64,000 nt of DNA, from assembly GCA_008360975.2 (NCBI GenBank), contig CM039187.1:18691495-18755494 (forward strand). Direction: 5' to 3'. This document shows, in pieces, positions 53,606 to 64,000 of this stretch. The position numbers were made by a program, and so were the translations under genes. Position 1 is the first letter of the stretch. Each line of letters starts with the position of its first letter. Below the pieces are notes generated by a model that saw only the letters and a program-made list of their open reading frames with translations, did no database searches and was not told the DNA's origin. This DNA is from Lichenostomus cassidix (Eukaryota; Chordata; Aves; Passeriformes; Meliphagidae).

Positions 53606-54344
53606 TGCTGCAGTAAAGAGCTAGTTAGCTGGTAACCAGAGTCAAGATGCACAAAGCTAAAGTTAGAAAAAAATGTTCACGCACTCCCCCTCCACCCCAC
53701 AACGCTCCTTTCATATCAATAAAGTATTTCATAATTTAGCTATGCCAGAGGTATTTTTAACTACAAGACTGGAAGCAAATATTACCAGCTTATTTTCTGA
53801 TACATTTTTATACTTCTGTTGAAAACATTTTCACTTTAACATTTTCTTGTATTTGGAAAACAGCAAAATACAGAAAGGTTCTAAAATTCACACCATCTTA
53901 ATTTTGCCAAAGTGAAACACTGATATTGTTATTAAAATTGCTTCATTCTGTTTAGCCAAACTTCTCAAACTATTATGGATCACAGAATACTTTTGATTCC
54001 CAAGAAACCCTGTATTTACAGCTATCATTGTAAGTACCTCCAGCTTGTTCCACTGCAGCACCACGAGTAACATGTACCATTCACATGTAAAGCATTTTAG
54101 TATTTGCTATGCAGCATCTATTAATTCTGTAAAAACACATTCATTTAGAAGCCAAATAAAGTGTGTTAGTTCAATTCCATACGTGCACAACACTAGAAGA
54201 TCTGATCTCCACTAAAGGTCCCATTTGTTCCTTAAAACCACAGCATGTTCTTCTATGTATGCCAGAAACAGGCTAGAAGTTGCGGGGGGGATGACACTCT
54301 GGAGAGTCTCCTGCTTCCAGCTTTCTAACTCTCAAAGTCCTTGC

Positions 54345-54430
54345 AGAAATCTATTAGCTTCCCATTTGCCTCAGTTTGTCCACATACAAACTGAAGATAT
54401 TATCTAATACAGCCTCATAATATGTTGTAG
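54345..54430 (+). mobile_element. Fossil MIR-like SINE fragment
   Basis: CCATTTGCCTCAGTTTGTCC followed by a diverged ACATACAAACTGAAGATATT is the tgcctcagtttccccatctgtaaaatg region of the ancient SINE core. Confidence 0.55.
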
Positions 54431-54794
54431 GGCAAATACATTTGCCTCTGTCTGTGGAGCAGGCAGAGGCTTGGGTGGACAAAGCAACAGAAACTACTGA
54501 ACCTCCTAGTACAGAAGCAAACACAATTGCTCTTCAAAAACCTGAACATCATAGGCAGATTTTAAGAATCTTTAAAGACAGAAAACTAAACCCCAGTAAT
54601 AAAGCTGGGTTTTTTCCTGTTCTCTCAGCTGCCATTGCAAGTCACACACATCATCTGGACTCCAGCTTGGAGGAAAAAGAATGTGAAAATTGCGGACGCA
54701 TTGCTGTTCACCCTACCACTAGGACTGTAACTTGTGAGGGACCCATTCTTGGCTCCAAGCACAGGGAGAAGAACTACAACATGAAGCTGTAGAT

Positions 54795-54865
54795 TTACTT
54801 TGTAGATATGTGACATTGGATGAATTACTTCTTTTCCCCTTGTTTCAGTTTCCCCATTAGCAAGA
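54795..54865 (+). mobile_element. Fossil MIR-like SINE fragment
   Basis: TGTGACATTGGATGAATTAC, TTCTTTTCCCCTTGTTTCAG and TTTCCCCATTAGCAAG read as the core stretch tgaccttgggcaaatcact... cagtttccccatc. It is a short, diverged copy. Confidence 0.55.
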
Positions 54866-57800
54866 AGAAGGAGGGAGGTAAAAGACACACCTCCTGGAAC
54901 CACTGGAAGGCCATAGTTTACCCTCATCCCAAGCACACAGTGTCTGCAAAAAAGCTGATTCTGACCTGAGCTCTCTGCTATCCATGAGAGCTCCCTGCTC
55001 CTTTAGGATGCTGAAGTGAGCAGTCTTGTAAAGCTCTGCACCTGCCTGCTGTGCACAGAGCAGCCATCTAAGCACAGAGTGCCAGACCCTGGGCTGCTCC
55101 AGTCTATTTTATCACAATTTACTTGGTAACAGGTTACAAATGTGGCATCTGATGAAAATAATGAGCCTTGATGTCACTTAGTGCACGAGGCTCCCTGTGT
55201 GTGTGCAGGGAATAGCAAACAACAGCCAGCCTGGCCTCCTCACAAGTGCCAGTAAAATTGGTCCCATGGCAGCATACTCCTGCTGCGCTCTGCCTCAGCA
55301 AACCTCACCCACCAGCCACATTCAGGCACCATCAAAACTCTCTGCAGCATCAAGGTCAAGCCCAAGGCAACCCAGAGTGGGACTACTCTCTACTGTGGCA
55401 AGTCAATGTCCTTTGGGAACTCACCCAGTGGCCAGGTGTCAAGGACACTAGTTATGTCCTCAGGTGCATGTGTCCCACTTCCAGAGGCACAGGTCACTCA
55501 GGAGCAGGAACCAACCCACTGTGAGGAAATGGTCCCTCTTTTCACCTTAGCACTGTTAGTATGATGGAAAAATTTTCAGTGAAAAAAAATCCCACTGAAA
55601 ATCTAGAGGAAGGTTACCCAGCTCTTAAGTGACTAAGTACCCCTGTTCTTAGGGGCTGGTCAAACCAAGCTGTACCAAACAGTTGCTGAGTGGCTCTACC
55701 CAAGTCCCTTTGCTCTTCTGAGTCTTGTTTTTACTGTTGCTGAATGGAGACAAAAGTACTCATACTCCATGGGATGGCCTTAAGGGTAAATCTGATAAAG
55801 AACAGTCTGGGGCTATGGACTAAGATAAAGGTCCTTGTGGCTAGTGGGAAGGGGTGCAAGCAGCTGTGATATAGAGCAGAGAGAGACGCATCTGAGAAGA
55901 TGGGATAACCGCAGAAAATATCATGAAACAAGTGCTAAAACAGATACAGGAATGGAAAGCAAAAAATGACAAGGGTAAAAACTGTGGAACAGAGCCATGA
56001 TACAGCTCTTCATTCTTACTCTGTTTTGCCTTTTAAGTTGGGATTTCCCAGCCATTTTTCAAAGTTTCTATTTAAAGAAAAAGAAAAAAACCAACAAAAC
56101 AAAAGCATCTAACAAAAACCACCCACAAAACTCCAAACAACATATACCTTTAGATAGAGAAGTAGGACTCCATATTTTTGGATGCTTTGGCTAGGTATCC
56201 GGACTGATACTGTTCTGGAATAAACCAGATTTAAACACTTGAAAATCCCCTAGAGGAGTTAACTGATCAGAGGAAATGAGCCTTGTACCCCCTAACATTT
56301 ACCATTACCACAATTAGAGTTTTATTTCAATATAGAATTTATTTCAATATAGAGTTTTATTTCAAATAGAACAAAACAAAACAAAACAAACCAACAAAAC
56401 AAACCGCCATCTTACACTTTTTGTGTATTCAAATACCAGTATAAAATCTGCCCAAGATGCAGAAGGACCTTGCAATACCACTGCTGGAATAACAGACAAG
56501 ATGTGAGGGTTGCAGGTCTCATTTTACTCCCCTCTGTGGGTTCAAAATACAAATACTTCATTTCCTATGTGTGAGGATACAGTCTTCCCAAATTACAAAG
56601 CCAAATTATTATCTGTTTGCCTTTTTTTTTTTTAACAAGAGACATATCCTGTCATGACAGGGGCTCTGATCTCACGAGAGCCCTTCATTGCTATTGTAAT
56701 ATAAAGACTAACCCCACTCCTCTCATTAAAATCTCGTCTTCTTCCCCAGAGCTTCAACGCTGCTCATAGTCAGGTCACTGAACATAGCCCATGTGTAAAG
56801 GGAAATGGCAGCAGGACAAGAGAGGGTGGATGAGGACATGCTGAATGCTTATGTTTGTTGAGCTGGTCACAGTGACACCTAGCTTTTTTTTCCTGAGTTG
56901 ACAGCATAAGGCATACAAAAAATGTAAATCATAGCTTTTGATTGCATAATTTTGCACTGAGTCTAACATAGAAGTGTCTGAACAGGGGGAAAAATGTATA
57001 AAAGGGCTTTCTTTTAATCTAGCAGAGAAAAGCTTAACAAAAACCAGTGGCTTAGAAGTTAGAATACAAATTCAGGTGAGAAATGCAGCCCTCTGTTTTA
57101 ATTTACTGTGATTAGCTATTGAAACGATGTGTCAACTGAAATAGTGAGTTCTTAATCTCTTAATGTAAACTGTACAACATGTGTCTCAATCAGGAGGTCA
57201 AAGCAGATTATTTCAGGATTCCTTCTATGTGTAAATATATTTTTTCTGTTACCTACTTGTCCCCTGCAGTCAGTCCCTCACAAGATCCTTATCATCTCTC
57301 CTGATCTTTATCAGCATGCCAACCTTTGTCACACCTACAAGTTCCTCTTTTGTATGTTTATTCCTTTTTCACGTCATTAACAAATGTATTTACCAATTCT
57401 GGCACCGATTGCCTGTTTTGTCTGAATACTTCTTTCAGCGATGTGAGAACTCTCACCACACCCCTTGCCATTCTGCTTCCAAAAGGATTCTCTTATTTGG
57501 ACAATTTTTTTTTTCTGCTATCACTTCAGTGTATGCGAGTCTCCTGGATATGTCAGCCAAGGCATTTTCTGTAAATTTCTGTCCAGAGTAATTTGAGAGT
57601 TCCCCATCTGTAAAAAAGTCTGAGCATTCCTATTTTGCAGATGTAAAAGTATGCCACAAGAGACCTACATCCTGATGCACAAAGCCTTTAAATGTCTAAT
57701 TCTCACTGAACCCTTATCCCTTATGGAGAAGACCTCAAATGGCTGTGGGGAGAGCACTCTACCTAAAAATCTTATGTCTTAGGCAAAGTGCTTTGTAAGT

Positions 57801-58169
57801 ACAAAAATAAACTCCCAACTCCAGAGAGCCTCCATCCTCACCTGCACACTACATTGTAGAGTCAAGAGAGACAGACACACTAAAGCCAATATGCAAGTAG
57901 TTACAGCCCCGCTTCATCAGCTCCAGTCTCTAATTGTGAAACCCACAGCCATGAGCCATTGGGAACAGCTCTCCAGATCAGGTGGATCAGCTACTAGGGA
58001 CCTGGAAAGTCCTGTCCAGTGTGATGGTCTCTATGAGCAACTGGAGCAGGGCTTCAGCCTCAGCAGCCTGTATGTCAGCAACTGGGGAGACTGGCATGCA
58101 CAGACAGCTACTGGGCAGGCTGTGTGTCTGAGCCCAACAGCTGGACAGTCCACTTTTTACATATGTGGA
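54866..58169. other. Intergenic, no gene seen
   Basis: Unique sequence with an (AACAA)n-like A-rich tract at 56370-56405, preceded by a tandem TTTATTTCAATATAGA duplication (about 56320-56365). Open frames of up to 92 codons at 55197-55524 and 57316-57591 are not recognisable proteins. Confidence 0.65.
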
Positions 58170-58250
58170 AGTTGCTACCAACAACCGAGAGGGCAAAATT
58201 ACATGATTTTTAAGATCCCTTCCAGCCCAAACCATTCTACGATACTCCTC
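58170..58250 (+). mobile_element. Possible CR1-type 3' tail
   Basis: GATTTTTAAGATCCCTTCCA, then GCCCAAACCATTCTACGATA is the terminal motif of CR1 elements (ggtcccttccaacccaaaccattctatgat). The upstream 150 bases are not a CR1 end that I know and may belong to a different CR1 subfamily or another element. Confidence 0.6.
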
Positions 58251-59835
58251 AAAACACCTGCATAACCAAGGCCAGCTCAATTCTGTACCCAGAGAACTCT
58301 GTCTTTACATACTAGAACCCCTAACCCCTGGGGCCTGCTGACTGCGACAGATAGAAAAGCTCTCTGCAGCAGTGTCTGCTGGAATGTTTTTTAATTATCT
58401 CTGGAAAGTATGGACTGTGTATCATCATTAACTGGACTAAACACTGACGGTCAGTGAGTCAGGTACCAGTAAACGGTGCAATTAACAGCCAGAGGAGAGA
58501 AGTGTATTCAATCTGAAAGCTTTCTTTCTCAATCCATCTCCACTCATCACCCAAAGTGCTGAGCAGCGGACTTTTACTTTCAATTACATTAATCAGGTTA
58601 ATTCCAAGTTAAAGTCAACATTTTAATCAAGAGGCAGGGAAGTAGAAGGCTGAGGGGAAGAAAGTAGTGAAAAGAAGGGCAAGAGGAAGGAGGAGAAGGA
58701 AAGGAAAGAAGAAAGGGTAGAAGATGCAGGGAAAGAAAGCAAGATCTTACAGTGACAGGCACCACTGAAAAAATTAAATGGAATAAATAAGGAATAAGCT
58801 TTCATGTGGGACCTCTAAATTAAAGGGGTTAGCATTTTCCTCCTGTGTAACTTTGGTACACTGGGCTGTTGCAGGGGGAAATCAGAATATATCAGAGCAG
58901 CTTCAGGAATGCTGTATTTTATGTCCATAGAAATATCTCTTCTAAAGAGTCTGTAATGACCCAAGTCACAGACCCATCACACCATGACTTCTGTTTGCCC
59001 AGGCATAACTCTCCTGCATGCCCTGTAAAGCTTAAAAGCATTGCATGCCTAGAAAACCTCCCAAGTGCTCCATCACAAGGAACAGAAATTCCACCTGTAC
59101 CTGCAGCTGAATCTATCACATTAGCACTACTGGGGGATCCAGTATTGCAGAGATCAAGTACAATGACTGCAGAAATATGGCATTAAGTCTTTGGAAGAAG
59201 CTTGCTCTGATGAGCCCATTGTATGTCCCTGATAGAGATTTTTTTAACTAAGTGAATAGTTAGAGATGCCCAGCTTCCACTGGATTTCAAAAGGACCAGG
59301 GAGCCTAATTTCATTTACCTCCTTTACTGATCACCTTTACAGGTGATCCAGATTTGCAAAGGAAACCACAGAAAGGATGCTGAAAGGTTCATCTGGGCTA
59401 CAAGTCTTCACTCTTGCCAGGGAAAACATAACGTGTGTGAGGTAAGAAGCAGAGATTTAGGAGTTTTGGTTCTGGCCCATCACACTCTTTCTTTCATAGT
59501 CACATTAGTTTACAGAGAAAGTTCAAGGTGCAGCTCCAGTTCTACAGAGCTCTGCTGAATCCTGAGGAGCAGTCTCACTGGCTGTGTGTTTCATGACTGT
59601 CTCCTGGACAGTGAACCTACTAGTGCTTAGACTGAATCACAGAAGGCACTCATTGTGGGCCTGAGCAAATTGCTAATCCTCGGCTCACAGAACAATGCCA
59701 GTTTCCTCTCTTGAAGGCTTGAACAAAAATCAGAGGGAGATTCAGTACGTGGGAAAACAAAAGCTGGAGGAAAACAGACTTTCTGTAGGAAGAAAGCATA
59801 TGATAGAATATATGGACTACCAGGAACACCTATTT
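58251..59835. other. Intergenic with a long purine-rich tract
   Basis: Bases 58630-58745 are almost uninterrupted G/A (repeats of GAAG and AGGA), a polypurine tract able in principle to form triplex DNA. The rest is unique sequence with no gene seen. Confidence 0.7.
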
Positions 59836-59839
59836 ACCT

Positions 59840-60010
59840 CCTGACTCTAGTACAAACTTCTCTCATGACCTTGGGTGAATTATTTCTCCCAGCCACAATT
59901 AAACCATGCAATGGAGACAGCAGTGCCGCTGCTGTTATGTCTCCAAAGCACTTTGACAAAAAACCTGTAATTTAGCACTATTGTTGTTATTATATTTTAT
60001 TATTAACCAC
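59840..60010 (+). mobile_element. Fossil MIR/L2-like SINE
   Basis: CATGACCTTGGGTGAATTAT, then CAATTAAACCATGCAATGGA, then CCAAAGCACTTTGACAAA, and a terminal TTGTTGTTATTATATT parallel the ancient SINE through its core and its ATT-repeat end. Confidence 0.6.
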
Positions 60011-62229
60011 ATTTTTTAATTAAAACCTGCTCAGGATCATGACACACCTTTGGCCAACTGTATTGTGTCTTTCACATCTCAAAAACATCAGAATAATCAT
60101 CCATTAGGAATTCAGAGCAACAAAATAGTGCAAAGGGATTGAGAAGCACACAAGGGAAAGAGATATGTAAAGTGAGGAAAAGCTCACCATATGATGATGC
60201 CTGTATGTGTTACCTACTAAAATTCAAGCTTAGGGGGTCTTTGAAACAGCAGCAGGCATTGTGGTTCTGTTCCCATGCTTGTGAGGTTTGATAGCATAAT
60301 AAGAACCACATGCCCCAACTGAGCAGAATGGTACCTGCTTTTGGAAGGGAGCAAGAGACAATGAAACATTGTCATCTGTTCCCAAAAGCCATCAGGAGCA
60401 GAGCTCCAGGACTTTCTACCCAGCAGGAGCTCAGTTCCAGCATTTCTGAATTTAAATTTTAAAAAGTCACTCGCTGTTTCACTTGAATAAAGAAACAAAT
60501 GATGCAAAAATAGAAAGACTGGAGTAAATAAAATAAGAGCAAGCAGTTAATTAGTGGGTCTGATAAAGAATACCCTGCCGTGCTCATTCTTCCTCCAGCA
60601 TTCCCCACTCCCACTCAGTGCTCAGCACTCTGCTAAGACCCACACTGCAGCAGAGGCCCCTGTGCTGCCTGCTCCCCTCAGCTCACCAGTTCAGCTCTGC
60701 AGCACAGCTGGAGCTGAAACATCCCTCTGTGCCACCTTAACCAGCACTCCTGAACAAAAGTGTCCCTAGAAACATCTCGTTCTTTCCCCTCCCTCTTCTC
60801 ACCACCACACCCAGAAAGCGCAACAGGTTTCAGCAGTGACAGGAAAACACCTCTTTTCCCTAGGAGTAGCAAGAAAGGTAGGAATGCGATGACTTCTCAG
60901 ATTAGTTTGGGATCCCACCAGATTCTGTACTCATAAGGAAAGGTGTTGCCAGGTCAGTGAAAACAGCAAATACCCTTTGTCTGGAGGCAACCTCCTGAAT
61001 CTGAGAACCAATGCTAAAGTCAGCCAGGGCCACCAGAAGCATTAATTTTGTCACAGGAGAGCTGTAGCTCTGGACACATGGTTCTGCTCCTGAATGTGCT
61101 GCTGAACTGTTCGTAACCACGGCTCAGTCACTGTGCCAAACCTATGACCTTTCCTAGGCTGCATGCCTCTTATGGGCATAAAAATCCTTTACAAAAGGAT
61201 TTAAACCCTGATAAATACATGGTTGGCAAAACCACACCTAAAGACGCAATAATGATACCAAAAAGTGGAGTTACAGCCATAGTTTGTTTCACTTGGATTC
61301 GCTAGAAAAGTACACAACTCAGTGAAGCTTTTCTGTTGTGATTGCAGAATTGGTACGTCATCCTGGTGTTTCTACATCATTAAAATCTCTGCATGTACAT
61401 ATGGCTTTACCACATGCCTGTAGATAGCCCAGTTCTTGACAGACTGATTCTATTGACTCCTGAAATGCTACTAAGAGTAGGGTATTCCTATTCTCAGTAA
61501 ATAAAAAATAATCCATATCCCGAGTGCTGAGGAACTCTCATATCCACCTCCATCTGGCAGGGCAATCCATCACACATAGAGTGCAGGTAAGGAAATCAAA
61601 ACACAGAACAGGAAAGAGTCATTTTCCTAAAGAGGCTCAACTGTTATGACCTCATCATTCTATTCAGCAGTCCTATCCCTCAGGATCCTCAAAACAAGGT
61701 TAGGCTGCTGTGTTCACTAACCTAATTCACTGCCAACTGTGTTGAATTTCACATTCCACACTATGGCCTTCCTAGGGGCCTCAAACCTTCATCTTTTGCC
61801 CTGCACATACACGTAGTGACTTACACACCTATCTTACTGCATGCTTTGAAATTGGATCCACATTGCCATGATGCCTGCTGATTCTTCTCATCCTGAGGCT
61901 CTAGGAAGTGATGTGGAGTGGAAAGCAGAATTAGTGGTCCTGAACCCATTGGCAGAACTCCCATTTTAATGTAGTCCAAGAAAAAACTGTAAATCATAGC
62001 TCCCAGGGATGGAAAATGTCTGGGAGGTCACATTCTCCTCTGAACACAGTGCACCTGCTGAAGGTCTCAGGGTCCCCAAAACCCTGCTCTCCTCAGTTAT
62101 GTGGGAAGTTCTAGGGAGAGGAAAGGAGAGTCTCCTGTTCAATTTCCTATTCTGGGCTGAAAGGCTCCTGTTGAAGGATGGGATATTGATTCTTCTCCCT
62201 CCAGGCCTCTCCAGCAGTATAAGACCTTG
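60011..62229. other. Intergenic, no gene seen
   Basis: Unique sequence. The C-rich part at about 60580-60810 is punctuated by short open frames on both strands, none of which is a known protein or has splice support. Confidence 0.7.
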
Positions 62230-62590
62230 GCCGGCTAGAGTCGGACTCAATCATAATTGTATTTGCATAATACATTTTACCTTTCTCTCCTCTGCTGTAG
62301 TTTTCTGAACTTGCCAAGTTGCAAGCTGACCCTGTGAGCCAAGGCGTGATTAACTGAGAAATTCACAGCAGCGCCACTTTAATCAAAGGGGACAGAGGTT
62401 ACAACAGCTCAATATTAGTGATAACCAGCCTTTGATCCACAGAGCTAGGCCAAGCCTGGCAGGCAAGCTGTGAGGAAATGCACCGTCAGGGCTTTTGTGG
62501 GGAAATAATACCTGATTAACCCCTTCATTTAACCTGCTGTGGGTGAGCAGAGAGAATCACCAGAAAAAACTCTCTTCCAGAGTCTTAATT
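62230..62590. promoter_or_regulatory. Candidate conserved enhancer-like block with TCF/LEF and octamer sites
   Basis: Within 180 bases there are an octamer ATTTGCAT (62261-62268) and two TCF/LEF cores in opposite orientation, ATCAAAG (62382-62388) and CTTTGATC (62430-62437). A TGATTAAC core lies near 62512. The stretch is non-repetitive and of mixed composition. WNT-responsive control of PAX2 or a neighbour is an inference. Confidence 0.35.
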
Positions 62591-62854
62591 ACAGCCCACA
62601 AAGCTGCTGCTTCTTAAAACTATACCTAAAGGTGTTAAATTCCGGAAAAGAACCACCTCCATCTCACAAGACCTATAGACTGACTTCTAATGACAATTAG
62701 CTTCCAAATGCTCCTGCTTCTACTCCAGACTGACCACTGGTATTAAGCCGAGTAACGGGCTGACACAGACACAGCCTAGGCAATCAACATTTAGCAATTC
62801 TCTACAGGTCCACACACATGGGCAGTTTTTCCAAGTCCAAACCACACTGCTGCA

Positions 62855-62895
62855 AAGCCCTGGCCAAGTCTCTCAACCCTCTGTGGCTTTCCTTC
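62855..62895 (+). mobile_element. Short fossil MIR-like SINE fragment
   Basis: AAGCCCTGGCCAAGTCTCTC followed by AACCCTCTGTGGCTTTCC resembles the gaccctgggcaagtctcttaacctctctg core. It is only about 40 bases long and then passes into a C/T-rich tract. Confidence 0.4.
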
Positions 62896-64000
62896 CCTTT
62901 CCTTTCCTTTGCTTCTGCTCCTTTTCCCTCTTTTGCCTGAGAAAATGCCATTTCTTAACATGGAGTTCCAATAAGATCTAACATAATGTAGCTAACTAGA
63001 TCATAATTTAATGAGGACTTCAACAAATTAATTAGAGATCATTCTCATAATCAGGTTGCATCAAAGGTAATATGAAGTCTAAACAACAGGAGAAGTGTGA
63101 TTTGACAAGAATTTTTTTTTAATTCAATATGTAGTCCTGAAACAGAAAACAGACTCAGAATCCCAGGGGAGAAGAAAGTCCCAGTTATGGTAACTGTAGA
63201 GAAATTGAAAATTCTCATTTTCTACAAAGCTTTCAATTTTGAAATTTGTTTAGCATGGGACTGGAAATAACCCACACAAAAAGAAATCTGTCATAGAAAT
63301 ATGTAATAGAATAAATTTCCTGCCAGAAACAAATTTGGGTCAATCAAAACATTTTATTTCAATAAAATAAAAATTTTAAGAATTCATTTTCTTATTTAAA
63401 AGCCTTATGAATATTAGAGGATCAAACATTCTCAAAAAAGAATTAATTTCAAAGTGAAAAACACCTTTTGCTTTTGAAGGAGTGAAATGGAAGGTGACAA
63501 TTCTACCAAGAGGCTTCTGTCAAAAACTTTTGTGAAACAAAATATCAGTGAAAGTGGCATTTCAGAGATAAGTTTCTCTTTTCAGTTAAACAGTCTCCTC
63601 TAGTAGGAAATGTTATTTTAAAACCAATCCATTCCCCTAATTATCTCTTTTTGAGAGGACACAGGAAAAGGCAGGGCCATCATCCTGAATGCTTTTAATT
63701 TACCCGCTCTTACCATCTTCCCTCAAACAAAGACCTGGCCAGAGAACCAGGAAGAAGTCTCACCTCTGCTGCATAGACCAAAAGGACACAAAGTTTTCCA
63801 ACCAAGACTTTGGCTCAACGTTCTTTAAGTGAGGGAAGCGCCCTCCTTAAATGGGGCCAGCAAGGGTGAAGAAATCACCTCATATACTCCCAAAGCAATG
63901 CATTGTGGAATCCAAGTACTCTGCCACTGAAAAGCAGATTTTCCAGTACAGTCACATTATAATTTTGGGTCATGACTTTAAAAAAAAAAAAAATTATTTG
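62896..64000. other. Intergenic, AT-rich, no gene seen
   Basis: After a TTTCC-type pyrimidine tract the sequence is AT-rich and unique, ending with a poly-A run near 63979-63993. No coding or RNA feature was recognised. Confidence 0.7.

Noticed and set aside
58630..58745. Regulatory triplex element
   Set aside because: It is a plain purine-rich simple sequence. Nothing beyond composition supports a function.

Overview
The window is vertebrate, avian DNA carrying the 3' half of PAX2, a paired-box transcription factor of the PAX2/5/8 family, on the + strand, followed by a long non-coding 3' flank. The gene call rests on five classical PAX2 coding exons whose translations read almost like mammalian PAX2 (partial homeodomain helix, transactivation domain, C-terminus ending YDRH) and whose splice phases all agree. 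The bird call rests on CR1 LINE 3' ends and avian-type endogenous retroviral LTRs. A SINE with a tRNA-Ile head and CR1-like tail at about 47.1 kb resembles TguSINE1, which I know from passerines, so a songbird is the best guess.

Layout: the window opens inside the exon encoding the partial homeodomain (1-79). The next classical exon is 1925-2051, then 18782-18883, 24705-24791 and the terminal exon from 26698. The intron between the second and third classical exons holds an extra 210-bp exon (14584-14793). It is phase-compatible at both ends and encodes a PAX8-like proline/serine-rich segment that I do not know from the standard human PAX2 isoforms. The terminal exon appears dual-coding. The main acceptor gives the YDRH ending (stop TAG at 26772-26774). 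An acceptor 19 bases further in shifts the frame to an ending GLHIVPV (stop at 26836-26838), as in the longer human PAX2 isoforms. The 3' UTR probably runs to a polyadenylation signal at 30289-30294, though earlier signals exist.

Introns and flank: two solo LTRs, both minus strand with target-site duplications, lie at 15571-15892 (perfect 6-bp duplication) and 25779-26356 (5 of 6 bases). CR1 fragments lie at about 20.0 and 35.3 kb, with a possible tail at 58.2 kb. At least nine fossil pieces of a MIR/L2-like SINE are scattered at 18.2 kb and from 30.6 to 62.9 kb. From about 30.3 kb to the end I see no protein-coding gene. Several blocks look like candidate conserved regulatory DNA by motif content (PBX/PREP, octamer, TCF/LEF, TAATTA clusters), which fits a developmental gene next to a gene-poor flank, but conservation cannot be tested from one sequence.

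Together the window describes one gene, its isoform-generating architecture and its likely regulatory surroundings. The other open frames of 60-138 codons have no splice context or recognisable protein and were left out.
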